Assembly: GCF_018446385.1 (NCBI RefSeq)
Contig: NC_055996.1
Coordinates: forward strand, 127,148,532-127,212,531
Length of the DNA: 64,000 bases
Source: Zingiber officinale
Taxonomy: Eukaryota > Streptophyta > Magnoliopsida > Zingiberales > Zingiberaceae
Direction: 5' to 3'
The stretch's first letter is position 1. Each line of letters starts with the position of its first letter. Positions 12,278 through 24,200 of the stretch are shown piece by piece. A model generated the notes under the pieces. The model worked only from the letters and a program-made list of their open reading frames with translations. It did no database searches and was not told the origin of the DNA. The translations under genes were made by a program, and so were the position numbers.

Positions 12278-15200
12278 CTGCACGACCAAGAATTGTGTTT
12301 CAAACTATGGGTTTCATGATTTTTACTTCTCGAGAAAGATTATCATACAAAATGTATATAGTATATTTATCATTACAACTTACAGTTGACCAAAAACATG
12401 TAATCAAAAATCTTAAGATTCAATAGTAGTATTTGTTGGTCTGGTCAGCTCGACGATGAGTCGAGAACTTGAACCAGTGGAGTTCGGTATAACGTGTACC
12501 TTGTCCCATTTTTAATCTCGACCTTGTACAGTTATCGAGACATCCCTTCGGGTAATAAATGTATCCTTCTTGTTAGCCTTGTTAGCGTTATTAGCGAGCC
12601 TTTTTTCTTTTAGACGATATTGGCCCCACTCAAGTGTTAATGATTTATCAACAATCACCTCCTAAGATACAACAAACTACATCTTAAAATAGAAGTACTT
12701 CAAATTTCGACCTCTAACGAAGCCTTAAAACTCTTAGAATAAAGGGAGAGAGGAGAGAGCTAAGTAGGTTTTACAATTTGAATTGGCTTAAATACTAAGT
12801 GAGTTGAGAAGGAGTGAGGTTCCTTCACAGGAATGAAAGATGACTCCCTAGGATTTCTTCCTAAAGGTGAAAAAAAAACATAGGACTTGTCTTTTTTACT
12901 TAAAACATTATCAATTATCATTAATTGATTCAATTAATTAATATTTGTCATATACATTAATTAATTAAATTAATGTTGCAACCAAAATTAATCTATTAAT
13001 CTAATGTATATAATAATTAATCAATTAATTAATATTATAGTCACCAATTAATATTTTGATGAATCAATTAAGCTTTATCCATTAATCAATTAATAGATTA
13101 TTAATTGATTAATTTCTATTATTTTGCAGTCAAATTTTAAAAATTAATTCTGATTTCACCCCTCAATAGTTTCACACGGATTGACATTCAAGTATATTCA
13201 GTTAATATTTATGTAATCTCATCCATGAATCTAATTTATGTACGAGCTAAAACTTATGTCCGATTATATTGAATCAATCCTTCTTTATACAAATGATCTT
13301 AAATATTAATTTCTCATTCACTCGAGAAATTGATTCACGGTCTAATTATGAAATAGTCATCCTATCCCTATTCAATATACTAATTACGAAAATCAATTTT
13401 CCAATAAGATTATGCAATATGCAAGAGCAAGCACTCTATCCAATAAAAGATATTTCCAACAATTTTTTTTTTTTGCCTCAAACTCAGTTGGTAAGTGCAT
13501 GGGATAATGACTGTAGTAGTCGGTGTTGGTGCGGGAAGCATCCGACGATCGAACCTGAGTTTTGATAATGACAAAGGATTCAAAGTTAAGGTGTGTGGTG
13601 ATCTAATAGTCTGAATGAGATTGCAGGAAAGTCCTTAGTGTACTTAGGCAAAAGCTCTAACTGTGGTTAGGCAAGGTGAAAACCCTAGGGGGTGGTAACC
13701 CTAGGTCATAGGGGGTGGTAACCTTATACGGAAAGTCTTGGTGGGTCGAGTGCTTCAGGCAAAAGTCCTAGGGGGGGGGGGGTAACCCTAGGTGGAAAGT
13801 CCTGGTGTCGCGAACCAGGTGAAAGACTGGACCAGCCGGGAAGCGGAAGTCCAGCAAAAAGTCCGGAAGCATCGAGCACCGAGCAAAAGTCCAGTCGATC
13901 TGGAGGATCACACTGGCAACAGGTAAATCTCCTTAGTGGAGTAGGTGAGGACGTGTTCCCCGTAGAGGGAACAGTAGGCGTCGGGTCGACCTAGGGTTTC
14001 CGGTCGGAAATCTGAAGTCAAACCCGGACAGTCCGGAGACTGTCATCATATTCTACTTTCATATCTATATTGTTTTGTGCTAACTTTGTTTTGTAGGATA
14101 TGTGTTTGGGACTAACACTTTTTGTAGGACCAAAGGAGCACAACTTAGCCTCGGATGCAAAGCTGAGCTGTCCACGAAGCAAGCTTGGAGGCGCCTTGAA
14201 GGGAGCTCAAGGCGCCTTGGACTGGTGGATGAAGGCGCCTTGGAGAGCACAGAAGGCGCCTTGAAGAGATAAGTCACGACCAGTTCAGGCTTGATCCATG
14301 CGGGCGACTCGGCTAGCTTAAGGCGCCTTGGACGGGCTTTAGGGCGCCTTGAGCACTGTTTAAAAGGGGGTTTCGAGCAGCACCTTCAATCAATGAATTC
14401 CAAGCGATCCCTTTGCAACTAGCTGCTAACAAGACGACCCGGAAGTGCTGCGACTTGACACGATGACCCGGAGCTCCGAATCTTCAGATTACTATATTGT
14501 TGTCGGTATAACTGTCTTTTTCAATTGTACTTAATTGTAATATTTGTACTCTATTCGAGCTTATAGTTGTTGCCCACGGAAAGCGATCAAGGATCGCATG
14601 CCTTCGAGTAGGAGTCGTCACAGGCTCCGAACAAAGTAAATTCCTTCGTGTCTGTGTGCTTGTTCTTAATTTCCGCTGCTTATTACTCTGTTAGTTTTTC
14701 GTACGATTTACGAATTCGAAAAGTGAAAGCTACGAGCGCTATTCACCCCCCCCCCTCCTCTAGCGCTTCTCGATCCAACAATTGGTATCAGAGCAGGGTC
14801 GTTTTGAATCAATGCAACCACTATTCAAAACATTTTTTCGTGGTATTTTCAAATTTTTCGGAGTCAAATTAGAATTAGCTTAATAGCTACATTCTAATTG
14901 TTTTAATCGAATCGATATTGCTCGAGGTTGGTACAATACCACTCGAGCCCGTTTTCCCTTATTTCTCCGGCACTGCTAATCCAAGACCCAGTCTTGGAAC
15001 CGATTTTATTGTTTTTGTCGTTCAAATTTCAAATGGCCCATCAAGAGGGTTATAGCACCGTTCGTCCCCCGCTCTTCACCGGAGAAGACTTCGGGTACTG
15101 GAAGGGGTGAATGGAAACATTCCTCAAAATCCAGTTTGAGACATGGATAATCGTCAAGACTGGACTACAATTCCCATCCGACGAAGACGACAAGCCGACA

Positions 15201-18200
15201 CCCTGCAAAAAATGGGAACCAACCATAATCAAGAAGGTGGAAGCTGATGCCAAAGCGACCTGCACCCTCCAGTGCGGACTGACCAAGAAGGAACTCAACA
15301 GAGTTGGACCATTCTCCAACGCAAAAGAGCTTTGGGAGAAGCTGATCGAACTCCACGAGGGAACCTCCAACACAAAAGTAAGTAAACGTGACTTGCTGCT
15401 TAATAAATTGTATAACCTAAAAATGCAGGAAGATGAGACGGCCTATCAACTTCACGCACGGATACAAGACATTCTCAACTCCCTCCACGCAATCGGTCAA
15501 AAGGTCGAAAATAGGGACATCATAAGGTATGCACTCAATTCTTTTCTTAGGAGTACACTGTGGGCATCAATGGTAGATGCCTACAAAGTCTCCAAAGATT
15601 TATCTTCAATTAGATTAGACGAGCTATTTTCAGAATTCGAACTTCATGAGCAGACTAATACACAGCCTTCCGAGAAAGGAATTGCTTTGCTTGCAGGTAC
15701 CGGTGGAGCTCGAGAATCAAGATCACGACGAAGAATCGAACAGGTGCCGGAAGCAGAAACCGACTCAGATGAAGAAGACAATAAACTAACCATTGAACTC
15801 ATGAACCTTGTGAAGAGACTCTACCAGAAGAAGAAAGGTTTCAACAAGCGAGACCTAAAGAAGGCAGTCCAATCCAAGGAGGCCCAACCGAATTCTAAGG
15901 TAAAATTTGAGGTGATCTGCTACGGATGCAACTAGAAGAGGCACATCAAGGCCAACTGCCCTAACCAAAAGGAAGCAAAGAAGCAGAGAAGGAAGAAGGC
16001 CCTGAAGGCGACATGGGATGAATCTTCCTCAGAAGACAACAACGACAAACTCGATCAGACGAGTTTACTGGCGCTGATGGCCCGGGACCAAATCAACCTG
16101 TCTGAGAGTGAAAGCGAGTCGGAGGCCGAGTCCGAGCGAAGCCACAGATCCGTATCCGTTTCCGAAGGGCCCGATCCCTCTGTAAGTATCTCTCGACTCA
16201 ATAATTTAGTTAATTATTTGTTATGAAAATTAGCTAAATCAAACCTTAGAATCAAGTCACTTCTAAAGGAAGTAGAAGTCCTTAAAGAAGTGACTAACTC
16301 CGAATCTTTGACTGAACCAGTTCAAATTGGAAATTCAACTCAAGTCCAAAAACTTGAAAAAATGAATTCCAACCTAAAAATTCAAGTCAAGGATCTGGAG
16401 AAAACACTAGAACGATTTTCTTTAGGTTCCAAGAATCTTGACCTAATTCTTGGGACATAAAGAGCCGTTTACAATAGAACTGGTCTAGGATTTAAACCAA
16501 AGAAGAAATATAAATCTTATTTATCTCTTGTACAAAATGCAAATAGAAAAACAGTCCAAGCATAGGTCTCCAAGTCCAAATTGATTAATCAAGTTGGACC
16601 TAGTCAATATTGGATCCCGAAGGATCAAATACACTACCTCGATAAACCATATCGAGGCTATGATCCAGGGGGAGCAAAAAGAAAGACAATATTAATAAAA
16701 TAAACATAATTAAAAAATTCAAAATTCAAAATTCAATTAAAAATTTGAAATTCAATTAAAAATTTAAAATTAAATAAAAAATTCAATTCGAAATTAAATT
16801 AAAAATTCAAAATTCAATTAAAAATTCGAAATTAAATTAAAAAATTCAAAATTCAATTAAAAATTTGAAATTCATTTAAAAACTAAAAATTCGAAATTCA
16901 ATTCGAAATTAATTCAAAATTAAAAAATTCAATAAAAGGAGGATCCAGAATAGCTGACACCTCCGAAATTAATTCACCCGATAAGAGTAAACAAGAGTAG
17001 ACTACCCGACAGAGTAATTAAGGTTAGATTAAAAGGGCATAGGTTTAACTTGACCCACGGTACTAGTAAAGTATTGGATGATAGTACATTAGGGAAACTT
17101 AGTCATCGCATGTCTAGGAAGATATGGCTTCGACCTGGTGCATTTGGCTAAGTGGAACTGACCGAAACTACCCTTTATGGATCCTAACCAGTTAGACCAA
17201 GGTTTTGTATTAAGTTCAATGAGTAGGACTATTTGGAAAACCTCGAAGGCATGGTTACTTTAATGATGTCCTTGTGACTCACCATAGCCCAGAAGTTTAT
17301 CCAAAGAATGTCTGCTTGTTGAACCCAAATCTAAACCTGAATCTAACACAAAGTTAAACAAAACCCTTAAATTGAAACTAATTTATCTCATAAAATTATA
17401 GGATTCCCGGATTGAAAATTTTAGATCAGGTGAGATGACTAAGAAATTAAAATTAATTCAAAACTAAATTCGTAATTAAAATTAAAATTCGTAATCAAAA
17501 GTAAATTCAAAATTAAAATTAATTCAAATTTTTTAATAAATTATTTTTTTTCAAATTAATTAACTTAAAATTATTTTTCAAAATTAACTTAAAATTATTT
17601 TTAAAAATTAATTAACTTAAAATTATTTTTCAAATTAATTAACTTAAAATTATTTTTTCAAAATTAATTAACTTAAATTATTTTTCAAAATTTAATTAAC
17701 TTAAAATTATTTTTTCAAAACTTAATTAACTTAAAATTATTTTTTTCAAACTTAATTAACTTAAATTATTTTTCAAAACTTAATTAACTTAAAATTATTT
17801 TTCAAAACTTAATTAACTTAAAATTATTTTTTTCAAATTTAATTAACTTAAAATTATTTTTCAAAATAAACTTAAAATTGTTTTTCAAAATTAACTTAAA
17901 ATTTATTTTCAAAATCAATCAAACTTAATTATTTTCAAAATTAATCAAAATTAATGATTTTCAATATTAATCAAACTTAATTTACTCTCAAAAATTAATT
18001 AAACTAAATTATGTGCTAAACATAATTAAAAATTAGTTTTTAAAATTAATCATTAATTAAAAATGGAGTTAACATTTAATTATTTTTCAAAATAAAATTA
18101 ACCTAGTGTTAAACGTATGTTTCAATCAATTCAAACTCAAACTTAATCACTTCACTTTCTTTTCATCAATAGAGTCCAATTCAAACAATTTATGTGTAGG

Positions 18201-21200
18201 AACATAAAGAATTAGATCAGTGGATGTTAGATAGTGGATGCTCCAGACACATGACTGGAGATAAATTAAAGTTCACAAAGCTCAAACTAAAGAATTTAGG
18301 GTCTGTTGCATTCGGCAACGACGGCAAACTTAAGGTAATCGGAAGATGTAACATCGAACTTAGTTCCGATTTTATTATTCGAAAAGTTCTATTAGTTGAA
18401 AACTTCAATTTTAATCTTCTAAGTATAAGCCAATTGTGTGATAGTGGATACTTAGTTACCTTTGACAAATCTAGTTGTTTAGTTAAAAATATTGAAAACC
18501 CTGAAATCACACTTAAAGGGCTTAAGAAAAATAATATGTACTCAATTGATCTACCCACTTCCTCAATAAAGTGTTTTCTAACACAAGAAGAGGAAACTGA
18601 CTTGTGGCACAGAAGATTGGGTTACACTCACACCAGACTCATTTAAAAAATGAGTCAAAATGGTCTAGTTAAAGATTTGCCCAAATTAAAATTTATTCAA
18701 AACTCAATCTGTAATGCTTGTCAACAAGGAAAACAAACCAAATCAACCCACAAATCAACTAATCCAGAAAGAACTAACTCTTTACTTAAGCTTCTTCACC
18801 TTGACCTATTTGATTCATATGGAGCCAAGTCACTAAGCAAGAATCAGTATTGCTTAATTATAATTGATGACTACTCTAGGTTCACCTGGGTAAAATTTCT
18901 AAAAACAAAAGATGAAACTTTTGAAGAATTTAGTAATTTTTGCAAATTAACAGAAAATGAAAAAGATACTAAAATTAAAAGAATAAGAAGTGATCATGGG
19001 GGGAATTTGAAAATCATAGGTTTACCCAATTCTATAAAATCAATGGATACCAACATGAATTTTCATGTCATAGAACCCCCCAACAAAACGGTCTAGTGGA
19101 ACGTAAAAATAGAACCCTATAAGAAGCCGCTAGAACCATGTTAAATGAATATAACTTAAATTATCAATTTTGGGTCGAAGCCATAAATACAGTAAATTAT
19201 ATTCAAAATAGAATTCTAATTAACAAACTTCATAATAAAACTCCTTATGAAATGTATTATAATAAAATTCCCAACCTAAAGTATTTAAAAGTTTTTGGAT
19301 GTAAAATTCATATTTTAAATACTAAAGATTACTTAGGAAAATTTATACCTAAATCAAACCAAGGAATCTTTTTAGGGTACTCCACAACCAGTAGGGCCTA
19401 TAGAGTCTACAACCAAAATACCCTAAAAGTTGAAGAAACAACTAATATAATATTTGATGAAGAAAATAATCTACCTAACTTAAATGAAAATGTTGACATT
19501 AATCCAAGAATTATTGAAGACGATGAAATTCATCCCAACACTAATAAACCAGAGGAACCAACTCCTGACCCAAACATAAGACCAACTAGACCAAGTACTT
19601 CTCACCCACCTGACCAAATTTTGGGTGATCCAAACCTAGGAGTCAGAACTAGATCCTCTTATAGAAACTTCAGTCAGGTTGCCCTTATTTCTAAAATTGA
19701 ACCTAAGACTATAGAAGAGGCACTACCTGATCCAGACTGGATCATTGCTATGCAAGAAGAGTTAGCCCAATTTAATAGAAACCAAGTCTGGCAACTTGTA
19801 CCTAAACCCTTAAATAAGTCAATAATAGATACCAAATGGGTATTTAGAAACAAGTTGGATGATCAGGGTGAAATAATTAGAAATAAGGCTAGACTAGTAG
19901 CCAAAGGATTTAGTCAAGTTGAGGGCTTAGACTATGACGAAACCTATGCACCAGTAGCTATAGTTGAATTCATTAGGATGTTGTTAGCATATGCAGCACA
20001 TAAAGGGTTTAAGTTATACCAAATGGATGTAAAATCCGCGTTCCTAAATGGATTCATTAAGGAAGAGGTCTATATAAACCAATCCCCAGGATTTGAGGAC
20101 TTAGACTACCCTAATCATGTATTTAAATTGAAAAAGGCATTATATGGACTTAAACAAGCTCCTAGAGCATGGTATGAATGGTTATCCAATTACTTAACAT
20201 CCAAATACTTTAACCAAGGTCACATAGATCCGACCCTATTTGTAAAAACTATAGAAAAAGATATCTTCATAGCCCAAATCTATATTGATGATATAATTTT
20301 TGGCTCAACTAACTCAAAACTTCTAAAAGAATTCGTTAAATTAATGAAAAATAAATTTGAAATGAGTATGGTTGGGGAGCTAAATTTTTTCTTAAGTTTA
20401 CAAATTAAACAAACGAAAGATGGAATCTATATTTACCAAATTAAATATGCTAAAGAACTAATTAAAAAATTTGGCATAGAAAATTCAAAAATCATAAATA
20501 CCCCAATGGCCACTAACATCAACATTGACTCTGACCCAGACCCAGAAGGAAAATCAGTAGACCCAAAATACTATAGAAGTATAATAGGAAGCCTACTCTA
20601 CCTAACTGCAAGTCGACCAGATATAATATTTGCAGTTGGTATGTGCGCAAGATACCAATCTTGTGCAAAAGAATCACATCTAACATATGTTAAAAGAATA
20701 CTTACGTATATTAAGGGTACCCTAAATATAGGACTTTGGTACCCTAAAACTAGCACATTTGACTTTTTTGGCTATTCTGACTCAGACTTGCTGGGTGCAA
20801 ATTAGACAGAAAAAGTACAAGTGGTAGCTGCCAAATCCTAGGTCAATGCCTAGTAAGTTGGTCAAGCAGAAAGCAATGCTGGGTGCAAATTAGACAAAAG
20901 AAGTACAAGTGGTAGCTGCCAAATCCTAGGTCAGTGCCTAGTAAGTTGGTCAAGCAGAAAGCAACATTGTGTTGCTCTGTCCACCACTGAAGCTGAATAC
21001 ATAGCCCTAGGAGAGTGTGCCTCTCCACTTTTGTGGATGATGCATACCTTAAAAGACTATCAATTAGAATACAAAAATACAAAAATCTTAATTGATAATA
21101 TAAGCTCAATTAATCTAACTAAAAATCTAATTCACCACTCTAGAACTAAACACCACTTTGTAAGGGATCACGTAGCTAAAGGTGAACTTGCACTCAACTA

Positions 21201-24200
21201 TGTTGAGTCCAAATCAAACCTAGCTGACATTTTCATGAAACCCTTACCTGAACTTGAGTTCAGTGTACTTAGAAGACAAATAGGAATGAGCTGGGTAGAA
21301 TAGATGTTGATTTTCAAACTTATTGTCTTACTTAATCATCCTGTTCTTTTCAAATAATTATAGGAAAAATAATGATTTTAAAATCCCATTTTCTTAGAAT
21401 TTTCAAAAGTTGGACTTAGTTTAGGCTCTACCCTAGAAATCTTGCTCCTCTAGATTTAAGCCAGAGCGTCTCACAAACACCTAGGTATACCTTGCTTGTG
21501 TTTGAAAAACATAGAATGGTGTGAGATGCATAGGGTACAGCCTGGACTCCAGTATGCTTATATCTGTGCATCATTATGAGTCTGGGCGTTAAATACTTTA
21601 TTAACAGTAATCAGTTTAAGTCATCCAGCCTTAGTCAAATCTAACTGGATCTATTGACTTAACTTGACTAACCAAGTGAAAATTGCTGCCCTCTAGGCAA
21701 TCAGCAAGTAGCTAAAGGTTAGACAGTTGGTGAAGGAAATGGAGATTTTAAGATTGAGCATGCTTGTACTTTAGGGCTCTGATACCTGATCAAAAAAATT
21801 TGGATAAGTTAACAACTATTTAACTTGACCCATGCTTGGACTTAAGGACCAACTAAATTTGAATAAATAACATAAATATTTAGTTACTCCCTCTTCGTCC
21901 TAAAATTTAATAAATTTTTATTTTTTCAAAATTAAGTTTTTAAGCTAAGTACATTTTTAAACTGAAACTACATTTTCAATGTTTGCAAAAGGCTTAGCTA
22001 AGTGACTCATATAGCAACTTTCAAACTTTCTCAAACCTAACCACCTTTATAAATTTTTTCTAAAATACTTTTCTAAGTTACCTCTTAGATTCATTCTATA
22101 CTTAGCTAAAAGTATTAAAAAGCATATTTCTTTACTTGCAAAATTCAACTCATTGCTTTTAAAAGATTTCTGCTAAGTAAAAAGAGACTTCAAATTTTTC
22201 AAAGATAATTTGGCTCCAAAAAGAAATTTTTTAAAAAAATATATAGCTAAGTTTTTCAAAATTTAGTTAAAAACAACTAAGTTTCAAAAGTGGCTAAAGT
22301 CATCATTCGAAGTCATCCATATATTAGCCTTTTAAATTTAGGTGAAAAATATTCCTTTTTAAGTCCTCTTTCTCCCTTAGCTAACAATTTTTTCAGTAAA
22401 ATTCAATTATAAGCTAAGTGTTACACAAGCATTTTTAAAAAAAAAAAAACATAAATCTGTTTTTTCTAAAAACTTAAAACTTGCTTTCAACTGGCTTATT
22501 TTTTGATAAATGGCAAAGGGGGAGAGTAGGGAAATTCAAAAGTAATTCAAAACCCTGTATTAAGGGGGAGCTTCACAAAGTTTAAGTGTTAGCTTAAGTT
22601 ATGCTTGTATTTGAAATTTATATACTTAAGCTCGTTCACTTAAACCTTTTAAATATATTTATGCATTTGTTTTACTTAACTTTGAATTTCAGTTGCCATA
22701 ATCAAAAAAGGGGGGATTGTTGGTGCGGGAAGCATCCGACGATCGAATCTGAGTTTTAATAATGGCAAAGGATTCAAAGTTAAGGTGTGGTGATCTAACA
22801 GTCTGAATGAGATTGCAGGAAAGTCCTAAGTGTACTTAGGCAAAAGCCCTAACTGTGGTTAGGCAAGGTGAAAACCCTAGGGGGTGGTAACCCTAGGTCA
22901 CAGGGGGTGGTAACCCTATGCGGAAAGTCTTGATGCGTCGAGTGCTTCAGGCAAAAGTCCTAGGGGGGTAACCTAAGGTGGAAAGTCCTGGTGTCGCGAA
23001 CCAGGTGAAAGACTGGACCAGCCGGGAAGCGGAAGTCCAGCAAAAAGTCCGGAAGCATCGAGCACCGAGCAAAAATCCAGTCGATCTGGAGGATCGCACT
23101 GGCAATAGGTAAATCTCCTGAGTGGAGTAGGTGAGGACGCGTTCCCCGTAGAGGGAACAGTAGGCGTCGGGTCGACCTAGGGTTTCCGATCGAAAATTTG
23201 AAGTCAGGCCCGGACAGTCCGGAGACTGTCATCATATTCTACTTTCATATCTATATTGTTTTGTGCTAACTTTGTTTTGCAGGATATGTATTTGGGACTA
23301 ACACTTTTTGCATGACCAAAGGAGCACAACTTAGCCTCGGATGCAAAGCTGAGCTGTCCACGAAGCAAGCTTGGAGGCGCCTTGAAGGGAGCTCAAGGCG
23401 CCTTGGACTAGTGGATGAAGGCGCCTTGGAGAGCAGAGAAGGCGTCTTGAAGGGATAAGTCACGACCAGTTCAGGCTTGATCCACGCGGGCGACTCAGCT
23501 AGCTTAAAGCGCCTTGGACGGGCTTTAGGGCGCCTTGAGCACTATTTAAAAGGAGGTTTCGAGCAGCACCTTCAATCAATGAATTCCAAGCGATCCCTTT
23601 GTAACTAGCTGCTAACAAGACGACCCGGAAATGCTGCGACTTGACACTGACGACCCGGAGCTCCGAATCTTCAGATTACTATACTGTTGTTGGTATAACT
23701 ATCTTTTTCAATTGTACTTAATTGTAATATTTGTACTCTATTCGAGCTTATAGTTGTTGCCCACGGAAAGCGATCAAGGATCGCGGGCCTTCGAGTATGA
23801 GTCGTCACAGGCTCCGAACGAAGTAAATTCCTTCGTGTCTGTGTGTTTGTTCTTATTTTCCGCTGCTTATTACTCTGTCAGTTTTTCGTACGATTTACGA
23901 ATTCTAAAAGTGAAAGCCACGAGCGTTATTCACCCCCCCCTCTAGCGCTTCTCGATCCAATAGTCGGGGGAGCCTCCATAAGTCTCCGCCCATGTACTTG
24001 TCAATTTAGGGGCCGTTTGGTTTAGGGGAATAGAAGTGGGGAATGAGAATGGGAATGGAAATGAGAATCATTGATTGTCATTGTTAATGTTTGATTATAG
24101 GAATAGGAATACAAATAAGGGAATGAATCTTTGAAATTGGATGATAACTCATTCCCATGTACCCCCCCTTCAATAAGCTATTACTCTATTTTCATCAATC

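Larger units (their letters stand above)
13524..23962 (+). mobile_element. Complete Ty1/copia retrotransposon (SIRE-like) inside AP2 intron 5
   Basis: The element is 10,439 bp, starts TGTTGGTGCGGG and is flanked by the 5-bp duplication GTCGG (13519-13523 and 23963-23967). It has two LTRs, a tRNA-Met-type primer binding site, gag, protease, integrase, RT and RNase H in copia order, and a polypurine tract. It lies antisense to the AP2 gene. The long gag with a coiled-coil and a PSQYWIPK-type segment suggests the SIRE/Maximus lineage. Several in-frame stops and frame breaks make it non-autonomous. The two LTRs differ at scattered positions, so the insertion is not very recent. Confidence 0.93.

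Noticed and set aside
15050-15373. Open frames on the minus strand opposite copia gag
   Set aside because: They are complements of a well-supported gag frame, with no motifs of their own.
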